A program made the position numbers and the translations under genes. Positions 7,886 through 18,237 of a stretch of 64,000 bases of DNA are shown piece after piece. Location: contig NZ_JAJEJT010000002.1 in the NCBI RefSeq assembly GCF_021390645.1, positions 1,736,001-1,800,000 on the forward strand. Reading direction: 5' to 3'. Within the stretch, counting starts at the first letter, position 1. Each line of letters starts with the position of its first letter. The DNA is from Paraburkholderia flagellata. GTDB lineage: Bacteria; Pseudomonadota; Gammaproteobacteria; Burkholderiales; Burkholderiaceae. The notes below the pieces were generated by a model, which was given only the letters and a program-made list of their open reading frames with translations, made no database searches and was not told the origin of the DNA.

Positions 7886-7921
7886 AAAAAAGCCCGCTTT
7901 TGCATCGGCAGAAAGCGGGCT
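7886..7921 (-). terminator. Rho-independent terminator after purF
   Basis: On the minus strand, a 10-bp perfect stem AGCCCGCTTT / AAAGCGGGCT with a loop of about 11 nt is followed by a run of T (AAAAAA at 7886-7891 on the plus strand). It lies between purF and metZ and would separate or attenuate metZ transcription. Confidence 0.8.
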
Positions 7922-7933
7922 TGCGGATTCGGC

Positions 7934-7958
7934 AAACGCGAGCGTAGCGCTCGCGTTT
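7934..7958. other. Perfect 11-bp inverted repeat just after purF
   Basis: AAACGCGAGCG - TAG - CGCTCGCGTTT forms a perfect 11-bp stem with a 3-nt loop, 11 nt from the purF stop. It has no T run of its own. With the terminator next to it, it makes tandem hairpins; it may protect the purF transcript 3' end. Confidence 0.7.
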
Positions 7959-7968
7959 ACCGAGGGGA

Positions 7969-9513
7969 TCACTCCACCGAGAGTTGCAGGTGCAGCTGCG
8001 AGCGGGAGCCGCCGTCCATTGCGTCGCTTGCGGCGTCGCGGTCCGACTGCGCCTGAGGTGCAAGGCGCGCGGTCTCGATGTTGTCGAGGTAAGTGCTCGT
8101 GATGTCGCCGGTGATGTATTCGCCGTCGAAGCACGAAGCCTCGAACTCCTTCAACTCCGGATTGATGTCGCGCACTGCCTGCTTGAGCGCATCCACGTCC
8201 TGATACACGAGGTAATCCGCGCCGATGATGCGCGCCACTTCGTCATCCGTGCGGCCGTGCGCGACGAGTTCGCCGCGCGTGGGCATGTCGATGCCGTAGA
8301 CGTTCGGGTACTTCACGGGCGGCGCCGCCGAAGCGAAGATCACCTTGGTCGCGCCGGCGTCGCGCGCCATCTGCACGATTTCCTGCGAGGTGGTGCCGCG
8401 CACGATCGAGTCGTCGATGATCAGCACGTTCTTGCCCTTGAACTCGATGCCCATGGCATTGAGCTTCTGGCGCACCGACTTCTTGCGCATGGCCTGGCCC
8501 GGCATGATGAAGGTGCGGCCCACGTAGCGGTTCTTGAAGAAGCCTTCGCGGTATTCCACGCCGAGCTTGTTCGCGACCTGCATCGCGGCGGGGCGCGACG
8601 AATCGGGAATCGGCATGACCACGTCGATCTTCACGTCGGGCAGTTCGCGCTTGATCTTCTCGGCGAGATAGTCGCCCATGCGCAGACGCGCGTTGTACAC
8701 GGGCACGCCGTCGAGCACCGAGTCCGGACGCGCGAGATACACGAGTTCGAAGATGCAGGGATTGAGCGTCGGCGCCGTGGCGCATTGCTGCGAGTGGAGG
8801 TTGCCTTCGAAGTCGATGAACACCGCTTCGCCCGGCTGAACGTCGCGCACGAACTCGAAGCCGATGCCTTCGAGCGCCACGGATTCCGATGCGAGCATCC
8901 ACTCGGTGCCTTCCGGCGTTTCCATCTTGCCGATGCACAGCGGGCGAATGCCGAACGGATCGCGGAACGCGAGCAGGCCGTAGCCAGCGATCAGCGAGAC
9001 GATCGCGTACGAGCCGCGCAGGCGGCGATGCACGCCCGAGACCGCCTTGAAGAGCGCCGCAGGGTCGAGTTCGAGCCCGGTGCTGGCCAGCTGCACTTCA
9101 TGCGCGAGCACGTTGAGCAGCACTTCGGTATCGGAATGGGTGTTGATGTGACGGCGGTCCACACGGAACATCTCTTCCTTCAACTGTTGCCAGTTGGTGA
9201 GATTGCCGTTGTGGGCGAGGACGATGCCGAACGGCGCGTTCACGTAGAACGGCTGGGCCTCTTCTTCGCTCGACGCCGAGCCGGCCGTCGGATAGCGCAC
9301 CTGGCCGATGCCGCTGGTGCCGGGGAGGCTGCGCATGTTGCGCGTGCGGAACACGTCGCGCACCATGCCGTTGGCCTTGTGCATGTGGAACGTGCTGCCG
9401 TTCGCGGTGGCAATGCCGGCCGCGTCCTGACCGCGGTGCTGCAGGAGCAGCAGCGCGTCATAGAGGAGCTGGTTGACGGGAGAGCGGGAAACTACGCCTA
9501 CGATGCCGCACAT
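7969..9513 (-). CDS. purF: Amidophosphoribosyltransferase
   Basis: A 514-residue enzyme for the first step of purine synthesis (PRPP plus glutamine to phosphoribosylamine). The N-terminal Ntn-type glutaminase begins MCGIVGVV, with Cys2 becoming the catalytic N-terminal residue after Met removal; RYPTAG, HNGNLTN and HSDTE motifs follow. The C-terminal phosphoribosyltransferase domain has the PRPP loop VLIIDDSIVRGTT. The ATG at 9513 is fixed by the catalytic Cys, so the longer frame to 9582 is not the protein start. It follows cvpA on the same strand, the usual proteobacterial arrangement. Confidence 0.97.
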   Translation of the reverse strand: MCGIVGVVSRSPVNQLLYDALLLLQHRGQDAAGIATANGSTFHMHKANGMVRDVFRTRNMRSLPGTSGIGQVRYPTAGSASSEEEAQPFYVNAPFGIVLAHNGNLTNWQQLKEEMFRVDRRHINTHSDTEVLLNVLAHEVQLASTGLELDPAALFKAVSGVHRRLRGSYAIVSLIAGYGLLAFRDPFGIRPLCIGKMETPEGTEWMLASESVALEGIGFEFVRDVQPGEAVFIDFEGNLHSQQCATAPTLNPCIFELVYLARPDSVLDGVPVYNARLRMGDYLAEKIKRELPDVKIDVVMPIPDSSRPAAMQVANKLGVEYREGFFKNRYVGRTFIMPGQAMRKKSVRQKLNAMGIEFKGKNVLIIDDSIVRGTTSQEIVQMARDAGATKVIFASAAPPVKYPNVYGIDMPTRGELVAHGRTDDEVARIIGADYLVYQDVDALKQAVRDINPELKEFEASCFDGEYITGDITSTYLDNIETARLAPQAQSDRDAASDAMDGGSRSQLHLQLSVE

Positions 9514-9636
9514 GGCAGGTCCTTCAAAAAAGCGAAATCGGTAGCGGGTCGCCCAGCTTCCATCACCGGTCGAGCGCCGCAAATGGGCAGTGTTGCCGGA
9601 AAGCTTCGCCTCGCACCGCGTCCGATCAGCTTCTGA

Positions 9637-10131
9637 TCAGACGTGAACGTAGGCCGCGAGCGCCTCGGGCAACAACGGTTTCAGTTCGAGCACGCCCTGC
9701 ACGGCATATGGCCGCAGCAGCGCGTGGCGCCAGAAGTCCTGCTGGGGCAGCTCGGTCAGCCCGCCGAGGACGACGAGGATCAGCACCAGCACGACGCCTC
9801 GCACGAGGCCGAACATCATCCCGAGCGAACGGTCCACGCCGGACAATCCGCTCACCTGCACCAGACGGCCGATCAGTGCGTTGCCCACGCCGGCCACGAG
9901 CACCACGGCAATGACGATCAGCGCAAACGCGATCAGCCACTGGGTGAGCGCCCCGCCCGGCCAGTTCGCCGGAATCCAGGGCACCACGTGGTCAACGTAG
10001 CGGCAGGCCACGAGCAACGCCGCGATCCAGCCAATCAATCCAAAAATCTCGCCGATCAAGCCACGCCACGCGCCGCGCAGCGCCGACAGGCCGATCACCG
10101 CCATTACAGCGTAGTCGAATGCGGTCAACAT
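9637..10131 (-). CDS. cvpA: CvpA family membrane protein
   Basis: A 164-residue inner-membrane protein with four hydrophobic segments (about residues 5-22, 27-47, 64-86 and 103-123). The N-terminus (LTAFDYAVMAVIGLSALRGAWRG, the FDY..I..S..G.WRG pattern) is the CvpA signature. CvpA is named for a need in colicin V production in E. coli and lies before purF in many proteobacteria, as here. Its biochemical role is not settled; envelope homeostasis has been suggested. It begins 7 nt after the SPOR-domain gene stop, so the two are co-transcribed. Confidence 0.93.
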   Translation of the reverse strand: MLTAFDYAVMAVIGLSALRGAWRGLIGEIFGLIGWIAALLVACRYVDHVVPWIPANWPGGALTQWLIAFALIVIAVVLVAGVGNALIGRLVQVSGLSGVDRSLGMMFGLVRGVVLVLILVVLGGLTELPQQDFWRHALLRPYAVQGVLELKPLLPEALAAYVHV

Positions 10132-10138
10132 CGACTGC

Positions 10139-11038
10139 TTATTCCGCGTTGGCGTTCGAGCCCGCCATCAGGCCTGCGCCGCGCACCTTCGCGATCGCCG
10201 CCGTGGCCGAGGCGCGGTCCGGGAACGGGCCCGCGCGCAGCAGCGTGCGCGTCGTGCCGTCTGCTTCCTTGCGTTGCTCGGTATATGCGGGTACGCCCGC
10301 CGCTTTCAACTTCGTGACCCAATTGTTCGCCGTCGTGCTGTTCGAGAACGCACCGAGTTGCACCGCGAAACGCGCGCCCGGGGGCGCCGCCGGCGCGCCG
10401 GATTCGGCTTTCGCGCCATTTCCATCGCTGGTGTCGGCGCCGTCGTTCGCGGCGACGGCCGTGCTGGCCGAAGCCGCAGGCTTGGTGGCGGGCTTTTGCG
10501 CCTGAGCGGTTTGGGTCGATTGAGCCGGAGCGGTTGCCGCCTGTGCGGGCTTTTTCGCTGGCGTTGCCGGCGACTGATCCGTGCTTTGGGCGTTCTGCGT
10601 GGCCGCGGCGCTTGACGCGGCCGCGAGGCCCGACGCGCCAGGCGTGGCTTCCGCCGCTGCGGGATTATCGGGGGCGACACCGGCTTGCGTGTCTTCCGCG
10701 TCGTGCTGGCGCGCGGCGGCCTTGTCGGCCGGGCGGCTCGGAATGTCGATGGCGATGTCGTCGGTGACGGGCTTCGGGTGCGAATCGAGCACCATCGGCA
10801 GGATTACGATGGCCGCGAGCACCAGCGCGATTGCGCCGACGAGACGGCGGCGCGCGCGTTGCTTTTCGGGGAGCGTGGGGTCGAGCAGCATTGCCTCGGC
10901 GTCGCCCGACCGGTCCGGCCGGCGGCTGCGCCGCTCCACGCGCGTGCTCGGATTGCTGCGCCGGCTGGAGCCGGATTCAGTGCCGCGCCGGCGGGGCGCG
11001 TCAGCGTCATCTTTCTTGCCGAACGAGAAAATTCCCAT
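10139..11038 (-). CDS. SPOR-domain membrane protein (DedD-like)
   Basis: A 299-residue protein with a charged cytoplasmic N-terminus, one transmembrane helix (about residues 66-85, LVGAIALVLAAIVILPMVL), a long Ala/Pro/Thr-rich linker (~90-215) and a C-terminal SPOR domain (from RFAVQLGAFSNSTTANNWVT through LLRAGPFPDRASA). SPOR domains bind denuded septal peptidoglycan, so a role at the division site is expected. The folC-dedD-cvpA-purF order seen here matches E. coli, which supports the DedD assignment even though the linker is unrelated. Confidence 0.9.
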   Translation of the reverse strand: MGIFSFGKKDDADAPRRRGTESGSSRRSNPSTRVERRSRRPDRSGDAEAMLLDPTLPEKQRARRRLVGAIALVLAAIVILPMVLDSHPKPVTDDIAIDIPSRPADKAAARQHDAEDTQAGVAPDNPAAAEATPGASGLAAASSAAATQNAQSTDQSPATPAKKPAQAATAPAQSTQTAQAQKPATKPAASASTAVAANDGADTSDGNGAKAESGAPAAPPGARFAVQLGAFSNSTTANNWVTKLKAAGVPAYTEQRKEADGTTRTLLRAGPFPDRASATAAIAKVRGAGLMAGSNANAE

Positions 11039-11100
11039 GTATGGCTTGCTGTTGGCCTACCTGGCCTGTCTTACGTGGGCGGCGTGCGGGTGCCGGGCGG

Positions 11101-12411
11101 TCAGTGTTGCTGTGACTTTCGCCAGGCCATGACCCCGGCAACCGTCAAAAAACTTCCGAAAACAATAATTCTATCATTTTCGGTTGCACGTTTTAGCGCA
11201 TCTTGGAATGCGGCAGCCGGATTTTCATGGCGTGTGACGCTGCTATCGGCGCCGTCCGTCACGCCCGCGTCGCGCAGCACTTCTTCGAGCTGCTCGGCCG
11301 TAGCCGCACGCGGCAGCGGCAGATCGGTCACGCACCAGTGGTCGATCTCGCCCTTCAGGTGCTCGATCACGCCCGCAATGTCCTTGTCGCGCATCGCGCC
11401 GAACACGGCGTAGGTGTACGGGAAATAGCCCATGCTGCCGAGATTCTGCGAAAGCACCGCCGCCGCATGCGGGTTGTGGCCGACGTCAAGGATGATCGAA
11501 GGCTTGCCCGGCAGCACCTGGAAGCGGCCCGGCAGTTCGACGTTGGCGAGGCCGAGGCGAATGTCCTGCGCGGAAACCGGCAACCGGTCGCGCAGCGCCT
11601 CGAGACCCGCGAGCGCTGCCGACGTGTTGATCAGCTGGTTCGCGCCGCGCAGCGCAGGATAGGCGAGCGCCGAACGACGCATCGTCGGGCCCACATAGCT
11701 CCATTGCTGGCGCTCGCTGCCCGGCTGCCCTTCGTAGCGGAAATCGCGCCCGAAGAGCCACAGTTCGGCGCCGATCGCCTCAGCATGGTCGATGAGCGAC
11801 TGCGGCGCCATCGGATCGGCGCAGATCGCGGGCTTGCCCGCACGGAAGATGCCGGCCTTCTCGAACGCAATCTTCTCGCGCGTGTCGCCGAGGTATTCCG
11901 TGTGGTCGAGGTCGATGCTCGTGATGATCGCGCAGTCGGTGTCGAGCACATTGACGGCGTCCAGACGGCCACCCAGGCCCACCTCGAAGATCACGGCGTC
12001 GAGGCCGCGCGAGGCGAACAGATGCATGATCGCGAGCGTCGTGAATTCGAAGTACGTGAGCGTAACGGGCGTGGCGAGCGAATTGCGCGCGGCTTCCACG
12101 GCTTCGAAGTGCGGCAACAGTTCAGCGTCGCTAGCCTGCTGGCCGTCCACACGCGCGCGCTCGTTGAACTCGAGCAGATGCGGCGAGGTGTGGCAGCCCA
12201 CGTGATAGCCCGCCTTGAGCAGGATCGTTTCGAGAATCGCGCAGGTCGAGCCCTTCCCGTTCGTGCCGCCAACCGTGAAGATCGGGCACGCGAACTCGAG
12301 GTCCAGCGCGTCCTTCACTTGACGGATGCGGTCGAGCCCCATGTCGATGCCGACCGGATGCGCAGTTTCAAGGTGCGTGAGCCACGCGTCGAGGGTGGGA
12401 AAGGTACTCAT
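11101..12411 (-). CDS. folC: Bifunctional folylpolyglutamate / dihydrofolate synthase
   Basis: A 436-residue Mur-ligase-family enzyme adding glutamate to folates (and forming dihydrofolate from dihydropteroate). The ATP loop is FTVGGTNGKGSTCAI near residue 50. HTSPHLLEFNERARVDG, FEVGLGGRLDAVNVLD and the C-terminal ILDVGHNPHAAAVL motif are all present. The start is the ATG of MSTFPTLDAWL; there is no clear ribosome site, and a GTG at 12468 would add 19 residues. It lies between accD and the SPOR gene on the same strand. Confidence 0.95.
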   Translation of the reverse strand: MSTFPTLDAWLTHLETAHPVGIDMGLDRIRQVKDALDLEFACPIFTVGGTNGKGSTCAILETILLKAGYHVGCHTSPHLLEFNERARVDGQQASDAELLPHFEAVEAARNSLATPVTLTYFEFTTLAIMHLFASRGLDAVIFEVGLGGRLDAVNVLDTDCAIITSIDLDHTEYLGDTREKIAFEKAGIFRAGKPAICADPMAPQSLIDHAEAIGAELWLFGRDFRYEGQPGSERQQWSYVGPTMRRSALAYPALRGANQLINTSAALAGLEALRDRLPVSAQDIRLGLANVELPGRFQVLPGKPSIILDVGHNPHAAAVLSQNLGSMGYFPYTYAVFGAMRDKDIAGVIEHLKGEIDHWCVTDLPLPRAATAEQLEEVLRDAGVTDGADSSVTRHENPAAAFQDALKRATENDRIIVFGSFLTVAGVMAWRKSQQH

Positions 12412-12511
12412 CGGGATAGAAATTGCCTGGTGCTGCGCGTGAGACGCCGCCGATGGCGGAGGGTTCACACGAATGATCCGCTTCGAAAGAACGGCATTAT
12501 CGCGGAAATGA

Positions 12512-12545
12512 CAACGCGCCGCTTGCTTTCGCTCGCGGCGCGTTG
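12512..12545 (-). terminator. Hairpin after accD
   Basis: An 11-bp perfect stem CAACGCGCCGC / GCGGCGCGTTG with a 12-nt loop lies between accD and folC. The T run behind it is short (TCATTT), so it may attenuate rather than fully stop transcription. Confidence 0.5.
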
Positions 12546-12600
12546 GGTAAAACTTTGCGGCTGCGGCGCGTGCGGCACCGCAGATTGCGCAGGACGAGGC

Positions 12601-13473
<873 letters not shown>

Positions 13474-13628
13474 TGATGTTCCTTCCTAGACCTTCGTGAT
13501 GCGCGGGCGCGGCGGATCGTTCCCGTCACCGATCGGTAAAACCGACCGGGTTCCGACCCCGACCGCGCATGGCGAAAAGTGGATTTTACAGCAGTCTCGA
13601 ATCTAGCCAACAGCGCCAGCCCGCGACA

Positions 13629-14438
13629 CTACCCGGCAGAGACTTCGTCCAGTGCCGCTCGAATGCCTGTGATGAACTGCGTGAGCGTGTCGGCGGCCGT
13701 TTCCGGCGCTGCCTGCTCGAGCAGTTGGACAATGCGGCTGCCGATCACCACGGCGTCCGAAACCTGCGCAACGGCAGCGGCCGTTTGCGCGTCGCGAATG
13801 CCGAAGCCCACACCCACGGGCAGCGAGACATGCTTCTTGATCGCCGGGATTTTACCCGCGATGCTCGAAACGTCCAGATTCGCCGCGCCCGTCACGCCCT
13901 TGAGCGAGACGTAGTAGACATAGCCGCTTGCGGCGCGGCCCACTTCGGCGATGCGCTCATCGGTCGAGGTCGGCGCGAGCAGGAAGATCGGATCGATGTC
14001 GGCGGCCTTCATCTTCGCCGCGAACTCGACCGACTCCTCAGGCGGATAGTCCACCACGAGCACGCCGTCCACGCCCGCTTCCTTCGCGGCCTGCGCGAAC
14101 GCGTCGGCGCCCATGCGCTCGATGGGGTTTGCATAGCCCATCAACACGACGGGGGTCTTGTTGTCGGTTTCGCGAAAGCGCTTCACATCGGCGAGCACGC
14201 TCTTGAGCGTCACGCCCTTCTCGAGCGCGCGCTCGGACGACTGCTGGATCACGGGGCCGTCGGCCATCGGATCCGAGAACGGCACGCCGAGTTCGATGAC
14301 ATCGGCGCCGCCAGCGGCCAGCGCGTGCATGAACTCGACGGTGCGCGCGGGATCGGGGTCGCCTGCCGTCATGAACGGGATCAGGCCTTTGCGGCCTTGG
14401 GCGGCGAGCGCCTCGAACGTGGTCTTGATACGGGACAT
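13629..14438 (-). CDS. trpA: Tryptophan synthase alpha chain
   Basis: A 269-residue TIM barrel that cleaves indole-3-glycerol phosphate and passes indole through a tunnel to TrpB. The catalytic acid Glu in [16 protein letters not shown] and the second Asp in [11 protein letters not shown] are visible, as is the phosphate loop region ([17 protein letters not shown]). It lies 53 nt after a DNA methylase gene that separates it from trpB, which is unusual outside this group. Confidence 0.97.
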   Translation of the reverse strand: MSRIKTTFEALAAQGRKGLIPFMTAGDPDPARTVEFMHALAAGGADVIELGVPFSDPMADGPVIQQSSERALEKGVTLKSVLADVKRFRETDNKTPVVLMGYANPIERMGADAFAQAAKEAGVDGVLVVDYPPEESVEFAAKMKAADIDPIFLLAPTSTDERIAEVGRAASGYVYYVSLKGVTGAANLDVSSIAGKIPAIKKHVSLPVGVGFGIRDAQTAAAVAQVSDAVVIGSRIVQLLEQAAPETAADTLTQFITGIRAALDEVSAG

Positions 14439-14491
14439 TTCAGGGTCCTCAGCTTTTAGGCGTTACTGCGCGTGTGTCCGGCGGCGGCGCA

Positions 14492-15406
14492 TCAGGCGCC
14501 GGCCGCAACGGTGCTTGCGGCGGCCGCGCTTACGCGTTCGCGCGCGATCGCGCAGTAACTTTCGTTAATTTCATAGCCGACGAATTCGCGCTGCTGACGC
14601 GCGCAAGCCACTGCCGTGGTGCCGCTGCCCATGAACGGGTCCAGCACGCGGCCGCCCGGCGGGCAGCTCGCAAGCACCATGCGCTCGACGATCTCCAAAG
14701 GCTTCTGGGTGGGATGATCCACGCGCTCCGCGTGCTGGCGATGCAGCCGCGAGACGGACCAGACGTCCTTGGGGTTGTAGCCGAGCTCCAGCCACTTGCT
14801 GCCTTCGAACAACTTGCGCGAACGCGCCTTCTTCGTGACGGCATCGTACGGGATGCGGACGGGATCGAGATCGAAGTAGTAGTCCTTCGAAACCGCGAAG
14901 AAACCAATGTTGTCGTGCACCGAAGTAAAACGGCGCGTCGTGCCACCCATGCTGGGTACGCGACGATCCCAGACGATCTCGTTGATCATCGTGAGTTTCG
15001 ACTTGAGATAGACGAAGATCTCGGGCGCGTACTGCCACGTGCAGAACACGTAGAGCGAGCCCGTGGGCTTGAGCTTCGGAATCGCCAGGTCGAGCCATTC
15101 GTACGTCCAGGCGAGGAAGTCCTCGCCCGAACGCATGTCGGAGTCGTTGCCGTAGTCCTTGCCGAGCCCGTAGGGCGGGTCGGCGACGATCAGATCGATC
15201 GAGGCGTCGGGCAAGTTGGCTGCATCGGTCAGAAAATCGCGGTTCAGGAGCCGGATGGTTTCCGGTACGACAGGCACCGTGGGCAGCACGGCCGCGTTGG
15301 CTACCGCTTCGGCGGCTTCCAGAGCAGCCGCTTCTGCGTTCACCTCGGCGTTCACTTCGCCCACTGGCGCCGGCACTTCCGGCTCGTCGAACTCGTCACG
15401 CATCAC
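14492..15406 (-). CDS. Orphan DNA methyltransferase (beta class) within the trp genes
   Basis: A 304-residue methylase. Catalytic motif IV LIVADPPYGLGKDYGN (N6-adenine/N4-cytosine type DPPY) precedes the SAM-binding motif I region VLDPFMGSGTTAVACARQ, the order of beta-class enzymes such as CcrM. A low-complexity Ala/Glu/Val-rich N-terminus (residues ~17-45) precedes the domain. No restriction gene is next to it, so it is an orphan, perhaps regulatory. From memory, the equivalent gene in Burkholderia cenocepacia (BCAM0992) methylates GTWWAC; that would be the first specificity to test. Start: GTG 15406 with GGAG 8 nt upstream; ATG 15403 is possible. Confidence 0.9.
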   Translation of the reverse strand: MMRDEFDEPEVPAPVGEVNAEVNAEAAALEAAEAVANAAVLPTVPVVPETIRLLNRDFLTDAANLPDASIDLIVADPPYGLGKDYGNDSDMRSGEDFLAWTYEWLDLAIPKLKPTGSLYVFCTWQYAPEIFVYLKSKLTMINEIVWDRRVPSMGGTTRRFTSVHDNIGFFAVSKDYYFDLDPVRIPYDAVTKKARSRKLFEGSKWLELGYNPKDVWSVSRLHRQHAERVDHPTQKPLEIVERMVLASCPPGGRVLDPFMGSGTTAVACARQQREFVGYEINESYCAIARERVSAAAASTVAAGA

Positions 15407-15424
15407 GTATGTCGCTCCGGGCGC

Positions 15425-16618
15425 TCAGAACTGGATGCCCGATCGCTCGGCGACCGTGTGCATGTCCTTGTCGCCCCGGCCCGACAGGTTCACCAGCAGG
15501 ATTTTCTCCTTCGGCAACGTCGGTGCGAGCTTCGCCGCGTAAGCGAGCGCGTGGCTCGATTCGAGCGCGGGAATGATGCCTTCGATACGGCAGCAGTCGT
15601 GGAAGCCCTTGAGCGCTTCCTCGTCGTCGATGGTGACGTACTGCGCGCGGCCGCTGTCCTTGAGCCACGCGTGCTCGGGACCCACGCCCGGATAATCGAG
15701 GCCCGCCGAAACCGAATGCGTCTCGATGATCTGGCCGTTCTCGTCCTGCAGCAGGTAGGTGCGATTGCCGTGCAGCACGCCAACGGTGCCCGCCGCGAGC
15801 GAAGCGGCGTGGCGGCCCGTGTCCATGCCGTCGCCAGCGGGTTCGACGCCGATCAACTGCACCGAAGTGTCGTCGATATACGGGTAAAAGATGCCCATCG
15901 CGTTCGAACCGCCGCCCACGCAGGCGATCACGGAGTCCGGCTGGCGCCCCGTCATTTCGGGCATCTGCACGCGGCATTCATCGCCGATCACGCGCTGGAA
16001 GTCGCGCACCATCATCGGGTACGGGTGCGGGCCCGCCACCGTGCCGATGATGTAGAACGTGTTTTCGACGTTGGTGACCCAGTCGCGCATCGCTTCGTTG
16101 AGCGCGTCCTTGAGCGTGCGCGAACCCGACTCGACCGGAACCACGGTCGCACCCAGCAGCTTCATGCGGTAGACGTTGGCGGCCTGACGGCGCACGTCTT
16201 CGGCGCCCATGTAGACCACGCATTCCATGCCGAAGCGTGCCGCGATGGTCGCGGTAGCCACGCCGTGCTGACCCGCGCCGGTCTCGGCGATCACGCGCGG
16301 CTTGCCCATGCGCTTGGCGAGCAGCGCCTGGCCGATCACGTTGTTCACCTTGTGCGCGCCGGTGTGGTTCAGGTCTTCGCGCTTGAGATAGATCTGAGCG
16401 CCGCCCAGCAGTTCGCTCCAGCGCTGCGCGTGATAAATCGGCGACGGACGGCCGACAAAATGCTTCAACTCGCGCTCATATTCGGCGCGGAAGTCGGGAT
16501 CGTCCTTGTATTTCGCGTAGGCGTCGCGCAGTTCGTCGATCGCCTGCATGAGGGTTTCAGCAGCGAAAACGCCGCCATAAGGGCCGAAATGGCCACGTTC
16601 ATCTGGCAAATTGTACAT
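15425..16618 (-). CDS. trpB: Tryptophan synthase beta chain
   Basis: A 397-residue PLP enzyme that joins indole and serine to give tryptophan. The PLP lysine is in [16 protein letters not shown]; the phosphate-binding loop is [22 protein letters not shown] and AETGAGQHG (catalytic Glu) are conserved. The start [16 protein letters not shown] is the family N-terminus. It lies downstream of trpF and 18 nt before the methylase gene on the same strand. Confidence 0.97.
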   Translation of the reverse strand: MYNLPDERGHFGPYGGVFAAETLMQAIDELRDAYAKYKDDPDFRAEYERELKHFVGRPSPIYHAQRWSELLGGAQIYLKREDLNHTGAHKVNNVIGQALLAKRMGKPRVIAETGAGQHGVATATIAARFGMECVVYMGAEDVRRQAANVYRMKLLGATVVPVESGSRTLKDALNEAMRDWVTNVENTFYIIGTVAGPHPYPMMVRDFQRVIGDECRVQMPEMTGRQPDSVIACVGGGSNAMGIFYPYIDDTSVQLIGVEPAGDGMDTGRHAASLAAGTVGVLHGNRTYLLQDENGQIIETHSVSAGLDYPGVGPEHAWLKDSGRAQYVTIDDEEALKGFHDCCRIEGIIPALESSHALAYAAKLAPTLPKEKILLVNLSGRGDKDMHTVAERSGIQF

Positions 16619-16681
16619 AAGTCACTCGCTCGACCGGACTTGGGAAGGCCCACGTTGCGTGGACCGTGCCGGCCAAAGAAT

Positions 16682-17362
16682 TCATCCCGCGTCCGCTTCG
16701 CGCACTGCGCGCACGAACGCCGCCATGCGGGCGTGATCCTTCACGCCCTTTGCGCCCGGAACCTCGATGCCACTGGAGACATCGACGGCAAATGGACGCA
16801 CCTGGCGAATCGCATCACCGACGTTTTGCGCGTTCAAGCCACCACTCAAAACGGCCCGACGCGCGAGCCCTGCGGGAATAAGTGACCAATCGAAGACCTT
16901 TCCGCCGCCGCCGTAACCTTCGACATGGGTGTCGAACAAGAGGCCGCTGGCTGATGAATAACGATTAGCCGATTCTATCAAATCGGCTTGCAGAGTATCG
17001 GCCGCCACTCGCAGCGCGCGCAACCAGGGCAAACCGGCAACGGAGGCCAGCGACTCGCACTGCTCGGGCGTTTCGTCTCCATGGAACTGAAGCATGGTGA
17101 GCGAGACATTGCTTGCCACTTCGCTCATCCACTGCGGCGTGGCATTCACGAAGAGACCCACGACCGACACGAACGGCGGCAGGTCGTGCGTAAGCTCGAC
17201 CGCCTGCGCCACGCTCACCGAGCGCGGGCTGGGCGGGTAAAACACCAGGCCGACGGCGTCCGCACCCAGGTCAATGGCGTGCGCGACCGCATCGGGCGTC
17301 GAAAGTCCGCACAGCTTGATGCGGGTGCGGTGCGCAGGGGCGGGTTGCTCGGCTGACGTCAT
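16682..17362 (-). CDS. trpF: Phosphoribosylanthranilate isomerase
   Basis: A 226-residue TIM-barrel isomerase in tryptophan synthesis. It has the catalytic Cys in RIKLCGLSTPDAVAHA and the catalytic Asp in LLFDTHVEGYGGGGKVFDW; the phosphate site is the AVLSGGLNAQNVGDAI and VDVSSGIEVPGAKG loops. It begins 46 nt after the truA stop, and trpB follows 63 nt downstream. The trpEGDC genes are not in this window. Confidence 0.95.
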   Translation of the reverse strand: MTSAEQPAPAHRTRIKLCGLSTPDAVAHAIDLGADAVGLVFYPPSPRSVSVAQAVELTHDLPPFVSVVGLFVNATPQWMSEVASNVSLTMLQFHGDETPEQCESLASVAGLPWLRALRVAADTLQADLIESANRYSSASGLLFDTHVEGYGGGGKVFDWSLIPAGLARRAVLSGGLNAQNVGDAIRQVRPFAVDVSSGIEVPGAKGVKDHARMAAFVRAVREADAG

Positions 17363-17408
17363 GATCCTGAATGCGGTGTTGATCTCGATGATTCAAGCGG
17401 GCGGCGCT

Positions 17409-18224
17409 TTAAGCACGGCCTTCGGGCGCGTCGCTCCAGATTGCGCTCCACGGCACACTGGCCGTATGCGGCGCAGGTACTGCGAACTCGTCAGGATAGC
17501 CTACCTGTGCGAGATAGAGGCCGTCTGGCATGAAAGTCGGCGCGGCCACGGTGCGGTCGCGCCCAGCCAGCACTTCAGCCATCCACGCGGCCGGATAGCG
17601 CCCTCGACCCACGGCCACGAGGCAACCCATCAGGTTGCGGACCATGTGGTGCAGGAACGCGTTGGCGCGAAAGCGGAAGTGGATGAAGTCGCCCTGCGGC
17701 CGGATGTCGATCTGGTACAGATGCTTCACCGGCGTCTTCGCCTGGCACTCCGACGAGCGGAACGACGAAAAATCGTGCTCGCCGATGAGATACGCCGCCG
17801 CCTCGCGCATCGCATCGACGTCGAGCGGCGTGTGGATCCAGCCCGCGCGGGCCGCCAGCATCGGCGAGCGCACGGGGTTCACGTAGAGCACGTAGTAGTA
17901 GGTGCGCTCGAACGCCGCGAAGCGCGCGTGGAACGCCTCGGGCATCGGCTTGGCCCACTGCACGGCCACCGTGGAAGGCAGGAACGCGTTGGTGCCGCGC
18001 ACCCACGAGAACGGCGTGCGGTCGAGGTCGGTGTCGAAGTGCACCACCTGGCCGAGCCCGTGCACGCCCGTGTCGGTGCGGCCCGCGACGATGGTGGACA
18101 GCGGCACGGTGGCGAACTCGCGCAGCGCGCGCTCGAGCGCGTCCTGCACTGTCTTGCCGTGCGGCTGCGACTGCCAGCCGCAGAACGCGGCACCGTCGTA
18201 CTGGATTCCTAGCGCGATACGCAT
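17409..18224 (-). CDS. truA: tRNA pseudouridine(38-40) synthase
   Basis: A 271-residue TruA that isomerises uridines 38-40 in the anticodon stem. The catalytic aspartate is in [18 protein letters not shown]. The N-terminus [18 protein letters not shown] and the motif [15 protein letters not shown] are characteristic. It is placed between fimV (13 nt upstream) and trpF, as in other Burkholderia and Pseudomonas genomes. Confidence 0.97.
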   Translation of the reverse strand: MRIALGIQYDGAAFCGWQSQPHGKTVQDALERALREFATVPLSTIVAGRTDTGVHGLGQVVHFDTDLDRTPFSWVRGTNAFLPSTVAVQWAKPMPEAFHARFAAFERTYYYVLYVNPVRSPMLAARAGWIHTPLDVDAMREAAAYLIGEHDFSSFRSSECQAKTPVKHLYQIDIRPQGDFIHFRFRANAFLHHMVRNLMGCLVAVGRGRYPAAWMAEVLAGRDRTVAAPTFMPDGLYLAQVGYPDEFAVPAPHTASVPWSAIWSDAPEGRA

Positions 18225-18237
18225 ACGGCTTGCAGCG

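Noticed and set aside
14474..16885. 803-codon plus-strand frame across the methylase and trpB
   Set aside because: Same reason; no domain resemblance, and motifs of the minus-strand genes explain the sequence.
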